Shown here in pieces: positions 24,214 through 30,769 of a stretch of 33,447 bases of DNA (positions are counted from its first letter, which is position 1; the number at the start of each line of letters is the position of its first letter). The stretch is from NCBI GenBank assembly GCA_903847915.1, contig CAINEW010000007.1:1-33447 (forward strand), read 5' to 3'. A model generated the notes under the pieces. The model was not told the origin of the DNA, made no database searches, and worked only from the letters and a program-made list of their open reading frames with translations. This DNA is from an uncultured bacterium. Lineage in GTDB: Bacteria; Patescibacteriota; Minisyncoccia; UBA6257; GWB1-50-10. A program made the position numbers and the translations under genes.

Positions 24214-24218
24214 AATTT

Positions 24219-25502
24219 TTATGAACTCTCCGGCCTCTCCTCTAACTTCACTTCAAGAGAAAGCGCTTGAGTGCCTCGCTTTATTTTGAGCGTAATGATC
24301 TCCCCAATATTATATTTTTGGATCAACTCACTCAACGAATGATCTGCGTCAATCGCGGTACCATTAATTTCTGTGATAATATCTTCCGCCTGAATCCCCG
24401 CTTTTGCCGCAGGACTATTCAAAATCACCGCAGGCCCATCTTCCGTCCCCCGCACAAGCGCGCCCGAATTTGCAGAAAGATTTTGTTTTTTCGCCATCTC
24501 TTCTGTCACAGGAATATAGCGCACACCAAGATAGGCAACCTTAATACTCCCGGTATTTTTTACCGAAGTAATCGCGCGTTTTGCTTGATTGATAGGAATC
24601 GCAAATCCGATATTTTGTGCGCCTTGCGCAATCGCCGTGTTAATCCCAATCACCTCTCCTCGCAAATTGAGAAGCGGTCCGCCGGAATTACCCGGATTAA
24701 TCGCCGCATCGGTCTGCAACACTCCTTGAATTTTTTCCACCCCCACACCGGGACCAGACGCCGTCACTGTCCGCGCAAGTCCAGAAATCACCCCTACCGA
24801 CACCGTGTTACGAAACTCGCCCAATGCATTTCCAATCGCAATCGCCGTTTGTCCTAATTTTACCCCATCAGAATTACCAAGTGTCACCGCAGGAAAATTG
24901 GTTCCACTCACTTTGAGCACTGCAAGATCAAGCACAGGATCACGCGCTACCACTTTCGCAGGATATTTTTTACCATCATTCGTAAGCACGGTATATTCTG
25001 CTTTCGCATCAATAACCACATGTTTATTACTTACCACCAATCCATCACTGGACATAAAAAATCCTGACCCGCCTCCCACTTCCTGTTTTTTAGTTCCTTT
25101 TTCACAAGGTTGTTGAAATTGAAATCCTCCCCCACCAAAAAAATCACGAAACTCTGGTGGTAAATCACCAAAAGGATTGTAAGGACACTGCTCAATAATC
25201 GGAAGATCTTTGCTCACCACAATAGAGACGACCGAGGGTGTCGCTTTTTGTACCGCCGCCACCACCGCATCTTCATAGTCCACCGCGGGCTTATAAAGGG
25301 GCACTTCTTGCTTCGGAGTCACGCGTTTTTCTTGCCTCCATTCATCTTGATTTGGTAATGCTTGAGAAGACGTGCTCTGCGGTTGCGATATTTCCCCCTT
25401 CAAAAGGTTTAAGAGGTCATCAAAAAAACTTGCACGCGCCGACACGCCTATCATTAACAAAGAGCTGATAATTGCGATAAGAAGAATTTTGTTTTTAATC
25501 AT
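24219..25502 (-). CDS. HtrA/DegP-like trypsin-type serine protease with PDZ domain
   Basis: 427 residues. Signal peptide or anchor at 5-24 (I-L-L-I-A-I-I-S-S-L-L-M-I-G-V-S-A-R-A). A Ser/Gln-rich linker leads to the protease domain at about 85-315 with a complete triad: His161 (S-N-K-H-V-V), Asp192 (D-P-V-L-D-L-A-V) and Ser273 (G-N-S-G-G-P-L). One PDZ domain spans about 325-420 (Y-L-G-V-R-Y ... S-P-A-A-K-A-G-I-Q-A-E-D-I-I-T-E-I-N-G). Cys106 and Cys133 lie in the loop before the catalytic domain and might form a disulfide. It would degrade or refold damaged proteins at the cell surface. With clpB and two surface proteins next to it, it forms an envelope-quality-control neighbourhood. No Shine-Dalgarno sequence is visible. 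Confidence 0.92.
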   Translation of the reverse strand: MIKNKILLIAIISSLLMIGVSARASFFDDLLNLLKGEISQPQSTSSQALPNQDEWRQEKRVTPKQEVPLYKPAVDYEDAVVAAVQKATPSVVSIVVSKDLPIIEQCPYNPFGDLPPEFRDFFGGGGFQFQQPCEKGTKKQEVGGGSGFFMSSDGLVVSNKHVVIDAKAEYTVLTNDGKKYPAKVVARDPVLDLAVLKVSGTNFPAVTLGNSDGVKLGQTAIAIGNALGEFRNTVSVGVISGLARTVTASGPGVGVEKIQGVLQTDAAINPGNSGGPLLNLRGEVIGINTAIAQGAQNIGFAIPINQAKRAITSVKNTGSIKVAYLGVRYIPVTEEMAKKQNLSANSGALVRGTEDGPAVILNSPAAKAGIQAEDIITEINGTAIDADHSLSELIQKYNIGEIITLKIKRGTQALSLEVKLEERPESS

Positions 25503-25716
25503 ATTTATAGAAAATAATTTTGCTTGCCTTTCCGTAGCTACAAAGTAGCGAAGGAGGGAATTTTGATTGAATGTACGAATTAATCTATTGGGCCATTCTT
25601 TTATTGATTCAAAATTAAAAATTGGTTATTGTATTTCACGTTGTAATTTATTTGGCATTTGAATTTTGAGATTTGATATTTTACTTTATCTCATATTTCA
25701 ATACCACATTGACCTT
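25503..25716. other. AT-rich intergenic region between the SIMPL and HtrA-like genes
   Basis: 214 bp. A hairpin GTAGC-TACAAA-GTAGC lies near 25533-25548. The rest is AT-rich, low-complexity sequence with loosely repeated pieces (ATTGGTTATTG near 25621-25631, also found at 13150-13160). No gene and no clear promoter are seen. Confidence 0.4.
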
Positions 25717-26487
25717 TTATTTAATTTCGTACCGCACAGTGAGATTTACACTCACATCTTGTGAGCCCGCTTCAATCGTAGGCGATGACTTCATATCCCC
25801 TCCCGCAACACTAAATGATTCTGCCATTGCATAAGGACGAGGAAAGTTACCGGACTCTTGAATCCCTAAAATTTTTCCCAAACGAAAATGACCTGCGCGT
25901 GCAAGCGATTCCGCCTTTTCTTGTGCTTTCTGCATTGCTTCATTACGCGCCTCCATTTCTGAAGTCGTCGGATCATCAATGGTAAACGCAAGCGAAGAAA
26001 CCGTATTCACTCCCTTCTCCACCACGCCCGCAAGCACATCCCCCACAAGAGTAAAGTCCCTTACCTTCACTCGCACCGTATTCGTCACGGTATACCCCAC
26101 GATTTTTGGAGGAGGACATACAGATCCACCACTAAAACCGCAATTCGCATATTCATAGCGAGGAGATACTTGATACCCTGTCGTCATAATATCTTTCGCG
26201 TCAATCCTTTTTTCTTTCAAAAACGCGATGGCGTTGTTCGTACGTGTCGTATTTTCTTTTTGTAAGAGTGCGAGATTCACCCCGCCTTCATTCACCACAC
26301 TAAAACTAAACTCCGCCACATCAGGAATGGCGACTACCTTCCCCTCCCCGCTCACTTCAAAACTCCGAAACGACGCCGGCGACTGTGCATTGCTATACGA
26401 GCTCGCAAAACTCCACACAGAGAACCCTCCTATAACCAACATAAAAATCAACGCCCACCCTACATAATTTTTTATTTTTTCTGACAT
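25717..26487 (-). CDS. SIMPL (DUF541) domain protein, membrane-anchored
   Basis: 256 residues. One N-terminal transmembrane or signal segment at 9-28 (Y-V-G-W-A-L-I-F-M-L-V-I-G-G-F-S-V-W), then a SIMPL/DUF541 domain over the rest. Typical features are F-E-V-S-G-E-G-K-V-V-A-I-P-D-V-A-E-F-S-F-S-V, N-N-A-I-A-F-L-K-E-K-R-I-D-A-K-D-I-M-T-T-G-Y-Q-V-S-P-R-Y-E-Y and the late A-M-Q-K-A-Q-E-K-A-E-S-L-A-R-A-G. Family members such as Brucella BP26 form channel-like oligomers outside the cytoplasm; the function in CPR is unknown. Cys residues near N-C-G-F and S-V-C-P-P-P could pair. A promoter with an extended -10 box lies at 26518-26546. Confidence 0.88.
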   Translation of the reverse strand: MSEKIKNYVGWALIFMLVIGGFSVWSFASSYSNAQSPASFRSFEVSGEGKVVAIPDVAEFSFSVVNEGGVNLALLQKENTTRTNNAIAFLKEKRIDAKDIMTTGYQVSPRYEYANCGFSGGSVCPPPKIVGYTVTNTVRVKVRDFTLVGDVLAGVVEKGVNTVSSLAFTIDDPTTSEMEARNEAMQKAQEKAESLARAGHFRLGKILGIQESGNFPRPYAMAESFSVAGGDMKSSPTIEAGSQDVSVNLTVRYEIK

Positions 26488-26517
26488 ATAATAACTATAA
26501 ATTTCTACGACTTTTTC

Positions 26518-26546
26518 AGTATACCATACCTCCTCATAGTTAATAA
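26518..26546 (-). promoter_or_regulatory. Promoter of the SIMPL gene
   Basis: Minus strand: TTATTA (-35, 26546-26541), 17-nt spacer ending TGG, TATACT (-10, 26523-26518). The -35 overlaps the T-run of the terminator of the upstream gene, repeating the arrangement seen at 14537-14602. The ATG is 30 nt downstream. Confidence 0.5.
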
Positions 26547-26574
26547 AAACACCTTCTTTTAAAGAGGGTGTTTT
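26545..26574 (-). terminator. Terminator of the DUF5680 gene
   Basis: AAAACACC (26546-26553) pairs with GGTGTTTT (26567-26574), and the stem continues inward with CTTT/AAAG-type pairs. On the minus strand it is followed by T5. It starts 6 nt after the stop codon of the DUF5680 gene. Confidence 0.75.
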
Positions 26575-26580
26575 AAAGGC

Positions 26581-27075
26581 TTAATCATTAAGATAGGTAA
26601 TATCTAATAATTTACCAAAATAAATATGATGTCCTAAACATTTATCATCTCTTTTAGAAAAGATTCTTTCTACTCCAGAAAAAAGATGAAAATCATTCGT
26701 GGTGGGTACATTAGTATAGATATATTGACAATTTTCATAAGACACTAGACCTCTTCCTCCAAAAAAAATTTTGTGTGCATAACTTTCAAGAAGTGCCTCT
26801 TTGAGAAATGGAATTACTTCTTTAGGATATGATCCTCCATAATTCATCATCCATGTAGGAATCTTTCCCTTCCAAAGGATAGTGTTTCCCATACTCTCCG
26901 TTCCATTTTTTAAATACCAGTCAAGCACAACAAAATCTTCTTTCCGAAACCAAATGGCTTTTGATCCCAGAAAACGAGGTAATGTTGTTTTATTAGCACC
27001 TGAGCTTGCCCACCCATTTATCATTGCTTCAAAAAATATTTGTTGAAGCTCATTTAAACGTGCATTCATGTTCAT
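26581..27075 (-). CDS. DUF5680 domain protein
   Basis: 164 residues. The pattern matches DUF5680: W-F-R-K-E-D-F-V-V-L-D-W-Y, then N-T-I-L-W-K-G-K-I-P-T-W-M-M-N-Y-G-G, then F-L-K-E-A-L-L-E-S, and N-D-F-H-L-F-S-G-V-E-R-I-F followed by the H-H-I-Y-F-G-K-L-L-D end. In other bacteria the domain is often attached to an XRE-type DNA-binding domain, but here it is alone. Function is unknown. The start has one of the few clear ribosome sites in the window (AAAGGA about 8 nt before ATG 27075); a second ATG two codons later is also possible. A terminator follows directly, so it is a single-gene unit. Confidence 0.75.
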   Translation of the reverse strand: MNMNARLNELQQIFFEAMINGWASSGANKTTLPRFLGSKAIWFRKEDFVVLDWYLKNGTESMGNTILWKGKIPTWMMNYGGSYPKEVIPFLKEALLESYAHKIFFGGRGLVSYENCQYIYTNVPTTNDFHLFSGVERIFSKRDDKCLGHHIYFGKLLDITYLND

Positions 27076-27122
27076 CTTTTATATCCTTTCTAAAATAAAT
27101 TATTAAAAAATCAAGTAAGAAT

Positions 27123-27152
27123 ACATTACCACTTATCACACCATTTCGTCAA
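27123..27152 (-). promoter_or_regulatory. Putative promoter of the DUF5680 gene
   Basis: Minus strand: TTGACG (-35, 27152-27147), 18-nt spacer ending TGG, TAATGT (-10, 27128-27123). The -10 is weak but has the TG extension used elsewhere in the window. A 7-bp inverted repeat (GGTAGAC/GTCTACC, 27166-27200) lies just upstream. Confidence 0.4.
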
Positions 27153-27220
27153 TAATTAAACAATGGGTAGACTAATATACTAATAAGGAGGAGGTCTACC
27201 AATCGCACTATTGTTGAATA

Positions 27221-28657
27221 CTAAATAATCCGACAAATACGAGATACTGCTTCTTTGACATCTCCTTCCGTTAAAACATTCCCAAAACTAAAACGGATAC
27301 TGTGACGGATATGATGCTCGGAGCAACCGAGCGCCGAAAGCACATGAGATTGTTTTGTGGCACGCGCCGCACAGGCAGACCCAGAAGACACCGCAATTCC
27401 CTCACGATCTAACGCAATAAGTAATTCGTGCGCGTCTCTTTGAGGAATAAAAAGATTTAAGATATGAGGCAACATATCCGCACCATTTACTTGCACGCCT
27501 TTTATTTTTTTCTTCAGCTCTTTCAAAAAGAGTGTTTTGAGATGTATTATTTTTTTTACTTCTTCCGCACGTCGCATTTTTGCACTTCTAAGTGCCATCG
27601 CACATCCTACAATCAATGGCACATTTTCTGTGCCTGAACGCATCCCAAACTCTTGCCCTCCTCCCGTAATCATTGGCTCAAGAAAATTTGTAGCACGCAT
27701 CACCTTCATTCCTTTCTCGCTACTCTTCATGGGCAATAATGCAGATCGCGCAAATAATACACCGATTCCTTTTGGTCCATAAAGTTTGTGTGCCGAAAGC
27801 GTCATATAATCCACTCCCAATGCATCTACATTGCACTCACAATACTGAAATGCCTGCACCGCATCAGTATGAAACAACGGATAACAACTTAACACATTTT
27901 CCCCCTCCGCATTCGGGTCATTCGGATGATTTTTTCGGGTCGCTCCTCGGGTCGCCACTCGGGTCGCCTCTTTATATTCACGAATAATTGTCGCAATCTC
28001 CGCAATCGGCTGAATTGAACCAATTTCGTTATTCCCATACATCACCGATACCAACACTGTGCGCTCATTGAGTGCTTCCTTTAATTTTTTCAAATTCACA
28101 ATTCCCTTTTTATCCACGGGAAGATAAATGACCTCAAACCCCTCATGCTCTCCGCCCAAGGCGGATCCGCTTTGAGCGGAAAGCTCTTTCGCGGTCTCTA
28201 ACACAGAATCATGTTCAATTTCAGAAATAATAAGACGAAGTGGCTTGGCGTTCCGTGAAGCGCAGCTCTCGCAAACATTCCGAGCTTGGTCTCCAAAGGA
28301 GTCGGAATGTTGAGAGCGCAGATTGTCGCGTGTCGCAGGAACACACGAACAATCGGTGCGATTCATAGAACGCTGAGCCACCTTCAGCACGCCCCGCAGG
28401 GCAAGGTTATTTGCCTCCGTCGCCGATCCGGTAAAAATGATTTCGCGGAACCCACTCGTGCGCGGACGCCCCAACGCTTCCGCAATCGTCTCCCGCGCCT
28501 CATCCACCGCCCGCAAGGCATCTTGCCCATAAGAATGGAGCGACCCCGGATTGCCAAAATCGGTCAAAAAATAAGGGCGCATTGCCTCATAGATTTCTGG
28601 ATCAAGAGGGGTGGTCGCCGCAGAATCAAGGTATATTTGCTGCTTATGCTGTTTCAT
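27221..28657 (-). CDS. Cysteine desulfurase (NifS/IscS type) with in-frame insertions
   Basis: 478 residues from ATG 28657; a GTG two codons earlier is unlikely because the -10 box ends only 4 nt before it. Numbering here counts from the GTG. Fold-type I PLP enzyme: I-Y-L-D-S-A-A-T-T-P at 10-19, E-I-E-H-D-S-V with His151, F-H-T-D-A-V-Q-A (264-271), Schiff-base Lys293 in L-S-A-H-K-L-Y-G-P-K-G, and catalytic Cys431 in S-S-G-S-A-C-A-A-R. It takes sulfur from cysteine for Fe-S clusters and tRNA thiolation. IscS proteins have about 390-400 residues; the excess sits at about 97-141, 161-172 and 231-262, and each insert coincides with DNA palindromes or 12-bp repeats. All catalytic motifs are intact, so it is probably functional. 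Confidence 0.9.
   Translation of the reverse strand: MKQHKQQIYLDSAATTPLDPEIYEAMRPYFLTDFGNPGSLHSYGQDALRAVDEARETIAEALGRPRTSGFREIIFTGSATEANNLALRGVLKVAQRSMNRTDCSCVPATRDNLRSQHSDSFGDQARNVCESCASRNAKPLRLIISEIEHDSVLETAKELSAQSGSALGGEHEGFEVIYLPVDKKGIVNLKKLKEALNERTVLVSVMYGNNEIGSIQPIAEIATIIREYKEATRVATRGATRKNHPNDPNAEGENVLSCYPLFHTDAVQAFQYCECNVDALGVDYMTLSAHKLYGPKGIGVLFARSALLPMKSSEKGMKVMRATNFLEPMITGGGQEFGMRSGTENVPLIVGCAMALRSAKMRRAEEVKKIIHLKTLFLKELKKKIKGVQVNGADMLPHILNLFIPQRDAHELLIALDREGIAVSSGSACAARATKQSHVLSALGCSEHHIRHSIRFSFGNVLTEGDVKEAVSRICRII
27935..27970 (-). repeat. Three 12-bp in-frame tandem repeats in the cysteine desulfurase gene
   Basis: TCGGGTCGCTCC, TCGGGTCGCCAC and TCGGGTCGCCTC lie head to tail. 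They encode A-T-R-V, A-T-R-G and A-T-R-K on the minus strand. A partial related unit precedes them near 27913. The length is a multiple of three, so the frame is kept. Confidence 0.85.
28151..28180. repeat. Two adjacent 15-bp palindromes inside the cysteine desulfurase gene
   Basis: TCCGCC-CAA-GGCGGA (28151-28165) and TCCGC-TTTGA-GCGGA (28166-28180). The first is identical, in reverse orientation, to the intergenic palindrome at 18457-18471. Together they add ten codons in a region where the family has none. Confidence 0.8.
28261..28354. repeat. Two large imperfect palindromes inside the cysteine desulfurase gene
   Basis: The first pairs CTCTC(GCA)AACATTCCGA (28266-28283) with 28302-28316 and contains an inner CTCC-AAA-GGAG. 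The second pairs GATTGT...CGTGT (28321-28333) with ACACACGAACAATC (28341-28354). They encode the Cys- and Arg-rich insert at about residues 100-136. Confidence 0.75.
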
Positions 28658-28667
28658 AGACACTCAA

Positions 28668-28696
28668 ATTATGCCCATATTTCCTCATTTTTTCAA
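28668..28696 (-). promoter_or_regulatory. Promoter of the cysteine desulfurase gene
   Basis: Minus strand: TTGAAA (-35, 28696-28691), 17-nt spacer, CATAAT (-10, 28673-28668). Ten nt separate the -10 from ATG 28657, again suggesting a leaderless mRNA. It is back to back with the Nudix promoter. Confidence 0.55.
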
Positions 28697-28700
28697 GATA

Positions 28701-28729
28701 TTGACAAGATTAGATGAAAAGAGTATAAT
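28701..28729 (+). promoter_or_regulatory. Consensus sigma-70-type promoter of the Nudix gene
   Basis: TTGACA (28701-28706), 17-nt spacer, TATAAT (28724-28729): a perfect match in both boxes and in spacing. Transcription would start near 28736, giving a leader of about 40 nt with an AAAGG ribosome site at 28764-28768. Confidence 0.9.
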
Positions 28730-28775
28730 GGAACATAGTAAACTTAACTCAATAACTAAAAAGAAAGGTTATTAA

Positions 28776-29345
28776 ATGACTAACCAAAAAATCTCGCCGA
28801 GAGAAGCAATGATGCAACTCGCGAATATACCTTGCGACAAACAAAGTCGTCACACTGTACGCATCGTGGCACCTCTCGGAAACCAATTCTTAATCGTGCA
28901 TTCACTTACAAAAAAAGTGAACAATACCGATTGGAAAGAAGAGGGATGGGGAATACCGACAGGGCAAGCAAAAACACATGAAACTGCATTTCAAGCAGCG
29001 CAACGTGAATTCAGGGAAGAAACAGAATTCCCTGATAGTATGGCACGTATTATGCCACTCCCCCTCTACGTAGAAACAAGAAATAATAAAACAACTAAAT
29101 TTGTTTTTACTTTTATCGCACTCCTTAACCCTGAAGTGCAAACTCTTCTCCCTAAAAAGAATACAGAAGATAAAGGCACTACAGAGGTGCGCCTCGCAAC
29201 TTTTGATGAAATAATAAAAAATCAGAATGGCAAAGGATATAGTTATGATGGATTGCCATTTTATATTTCAAGTAGAGTTGCTATAGCATCAGCAAAAAAT
29301 GCCATGACGGAAGAATATGATTACCAACTCCATTATAAAAAATGA
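28776..29345 (+). CDS. Nudix hydrolase
   Basis: 189 residues. The Nudix box runs from Gly63 to Glu84: G-Q-A-K-T-H-E-T-A-F-Q-A-A-Q-R-E-F-R-E-E. It follows G-x5-E-x7-R-E-U-x-E-E with only the final G-U position changed. This motif binds Mg2+ and hydrolyses nucleoside-diphosphate-linked compounds. The N-terminal strand H-T-V-R-I-V-A-P-L-G-N-Q-F-L-I-V and the preceding W-G-I-P-T-G are typical for the fold. The substrate cannot be told; options include damaged nucleotides and nucleotide sugars. It is a single-gene unit with a consensus promoter, a ribosome-binding site (AAAGG, 7 nt before the ATG) and a strong terminator, so it is probably well expressed. Confidence 0.88.
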   Translation: MTNQKISPREAMMQLANIPCDKQSRHTVRIVAPLGNQFLIVHSLTKKVNNTDWKEEGWGIPTGQAKTHETAFQAAQREFREETEFPDSMARIMPLPLYVETRNNKTTKFVFTFIALLNPEVQTLLPKKNTEDKGTTEVRLATFDEIIKNQNGKGYSYDGLPFYISSRVAIASAKNAMTEEYDYQLHYKK

Positions 29346-29351
29346 GTTGGT

Positions 29352-29384
29352 AAAAACCCTCCATAGATTGTGGAGGGTTTTTTT
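29352..29384. terminator. Bidirectional terminator between the Nudix gene and the 80-residue protein gene
   Basis: AAAAACCCTCCA at 29352-29363 pairs with TGGAGGGTTTTT at 29371-29382. A T7 run follows on the plus strand and a T5 run on the minus strand, so it can end both converging transcripts. Confidence 0.85.
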
Positions 29385-29411
29385 GTTTTCTTATTCTTCT
29401 CATTTCTACTA

Positions 29412-29433
29412 AATTACGACCAAATTACTACTG
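29412..29433 (-). repeat. AATTACTACTG-type short tandem repeat, copy 3
   Basis: Two 11-bp units (AATTACGACCA, AATTACTACTG), followed by a looser TATTACTTCC. It lies 14 nt beyond the stop of the 80-residue gene. Confidence 0.55.
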
Positions 29434-29446
29434 TATTACTTCCCCA

Positions 29447-29689
29447 TTACAAATTATTCAACTGGGCATCAATATCGTTAAACTCTTGATCAACACTTCC
29501 TACCTCAACCTGATCCGTCTCTAACACTTCAGTACTCGTCGGCTCTTCGCTCACTAACGCATTTTCTTGCGCACCCTCAGTCGGAGCTTGTACTGTCCGT
29601 TCAGACGGCTTCCATACAAGAGCGCCAATCACAAGCACGAGCACAACAATCGCAATAAGAAGAATGTGTTTTTTTTGTATATTTTCCAT
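29447..29689 (-). CDS. Small single-pass membrane protein
   Basis: 80 residues, not recognised. After K-K-H, residues 9-26 (I-L-L-I-A-I-V-V-L-V-L-V-I-G-A-L-V-W) form one transmembrane helix. The outer part is acidic and rich in Glu, Thr and Val (T-S-T-E-V-L-E-T-D-Q-V-E-V-G), ending F-N-D-I-D-A-Q-L-N-N-L. It lies 19 nt downstream of the coiled-coil secreted protein gene and is probably transcribed with it. The ending F-N-D-I-D-x-x-L-N-x-L recurs, in my recollection, in small CPR anchored proteins, but no function is known. Confidence 0.6.
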   Translation of the reverse strand: MENIQKKHILLIAIVVLVLVIGALVWKPSERTVQAPTEGAQENALVSEEPTSTEVLETDQVEVGSVDQEFNDIDAQLNNL

Positions 29690-29708
29690 AAAATGAATTT
29701 ATTTTTAT

Positions 29709-30500
29709 TTATTGATTCGTTCCAGTGGACGATGGAGTGGAAGTAGAAACAGGAGGCGTTGATGTCGAAGAACTCGTAGCGACATCCCTACGTGCCTCAC
29801 GAGGAAGTCCGCTATACGCAAGCGCCGCAGCACGTACTGCCTCACGTGCCTTTTTCACTATATCACGAACCGCGGTAAGATCAGCGTGAATCGTCGTACG
29901 AACCGCACTTACATCCATCTTTAATGTCGCTTCCTTGTTCACCACAATTGAATAGGTTTTCCCCGCTTGAGCGGTCACTGCATTCTGCGCATCAGCAATT
30001 GCGGTCTGCGCGGTAGCAATCGCCGTCGTCACTGCAGTTATATCCACACCTTTCGCGGCAATTCTTGTCGCGCGATCACTGATACCCGAAACCACGCGAG
30101 TGAGTTTGGTAAGCGCTTCAGAAAAATGAGTGGTCATCGTGCCATTCAACGCATTCACCCGATCCCCAATCGTAGATACCGCCTCACGCTTTTTAAGATC
30201 GCGAATATTCTTTAATTTTTTATTAAGCTCATCACGCTCTGTCTTAATCTTCGTTTTGAGCGCCTCACGCTGTTCTTTCACTTGATCATGAAATTCTTTT
30301 CGCATTTCTTTACGCTCTTCCCTACCCATCATTAAGTCATCTCTTTTATCTTTCTGCGTGGTTGTTGCCCTTACCTCTTTAGGCGCCACAGCTCTTGCGC
30401 GTTGCACTTCATTCGGCTTACTCACCTTTGCACGCCCATACGCAGGCATTGCACAAAACACCATCACCCCCAACACGATCATTGATATTATTTTCTTCAT
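29709..30500 (-). CDS. Secreted coiled-coil protein of unknown function
   Basis: 263 residues. Signal peptide at 1-22 (M-K-K-I-I-S-M-I-V-L-G-V-M-V-F-C-A-M-P-A-Y-G). Residues about 50-110 are highly charged and helical (K-E-M-R-K-E-F-H-D-Q-V-K-E-Q-R-E-A-L-K-T-K-I), a likely coiled coil. Residues about 110-225 are further amphipathic helices rich in Ala, Thr and Val. The C-terminus is a Ser/Thr/Pro tail (S-S-S-T-S-T-P-P-V-S-T-S-T-P) suited to cell-wall spanning or glycosylation. No enzyme motif is seen. An extended -10 promoter (TGATATAAT, 30514-30509) ends 8 nt before the ATG, suggesting a leaderless mRNA shared with the 80-residue gene. Confidence 0.68.
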   Translation of the reverse strand: MKKIISMIVLGVMVFCAMPAYGRAKVSKPNEVQRARAVAPKEVRATTTQKDKRDDLMMGREERKEMRKEFHDQVKEQREALKTKIKTERDELNKKLKNIRDLKKREAVSTIGDRVNALNGTMTTHFSEALTKLTRVVSGISDRATRIAAKGVDITAVTTAIATAQTAIADAQNAVTAQAGKTYSIVVNKEATLKMDVSAVRTTIHADLTAVRDIVKKAREAVRAAALAYSGLPREARRDVATSSSTSTPPVSTSTPSSTGTNQ

Positions 30501-30508
30501 AGTTCTCT

Positions 30509-30517
30509 ATTATATCA
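30509..30517 (-). promoter_or_regulatory. Extended -10 promoter of the coiled-coil protein gene
   Basis: Minus strand TGATATAAT. TATAAT is at 30514-30509 and no convincing -35 is seen. The ATG (30500) follows 8 nt after the -10 box. Confidence 0.5.
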
Positions 30518-30583
30518 CAATCTTTACAAACTATTTTAAACTCTACCAAACATTCTCATCTCATAGAAACTCATCAAATAAAT

Positions 30584-30627
30584 GTGGGTGACTCGCTTAG
30601 CGAGTCAATACCCACGCTTAGCGTGGG
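30584..30627. repeat. Tandem palindromes at the 3' end of tRNA-His
   Basis: GACTCGC-TTA-GCGAGTC (30590-30606) and CCCACGC-TTA-GCGTGGG (30611-30627), with the same loop. GTGGGT at 30584-30589 can also pair with ACCCAC at 30610-30615, giving alternative folds. The second palindrome runs into the last bases of the tRNA gene. Confidence 0.8.
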
Positions 30628-30697
30628 TGCTCAACGGGGTTCGAACCCGTGATAAGAGTTCCACAAACTCTTGTGTTACCGCTACACTATGAGCACC
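30626..30697 (-). tRNA. tRNA-His (anticodon GTG)
   Basis: Cloverleaf on the minus strand. The acceptor stem is GTGCTCA/TGAGCAC, with an extra G at position -1 opposite C73, the identity pair of tRNA-His. D arm GTGT-AGCGGTA-ACAC, anticodon stem AGAGT/ACTCT with loop TTGTGGA (anticodon GTG), and T arm ACGGG-TTCGAAC-CCCGT. CCA is not encoded. A palindrome abuts the 3' end and may mark the processing site. Confidence 0.93.
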
Positions 30698-30740
30698 ATT
30701 ATGGGGCTTCAAATAAACCCACAAACTGGAAAGTAAACCT

Positions 30741-30769
30741 ATTATACGCTAGAGTTAAGGAATGAGCAA
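30741..30769 (-). promoter_or_regulatory. Promoter of tRNA-His
   Basis: Minus strand: TTGCTC (-35, 30769-30764), 17-nt spacer, TATAAT (-10, 30746-30741). The start would be near 30734, some 37 nt before the tRNA. The -35 lies within the first codons of the divergent DedA-like gene. Confidence 0.6.

Noticed and set aside
24267-24857. 196-codon plus-strand frame opposite the HtrA-like gene
   Set aside because: It is antisense to a gene with a complete catalytic triad, and has no promoter or ribosome site.
28286-28717. 143-codon plus-strand frame opposite the cysteine desulfurase start
   Set aside because: It is created by the GC-rich palindromes and runs over two promoters. No homology is recognised.
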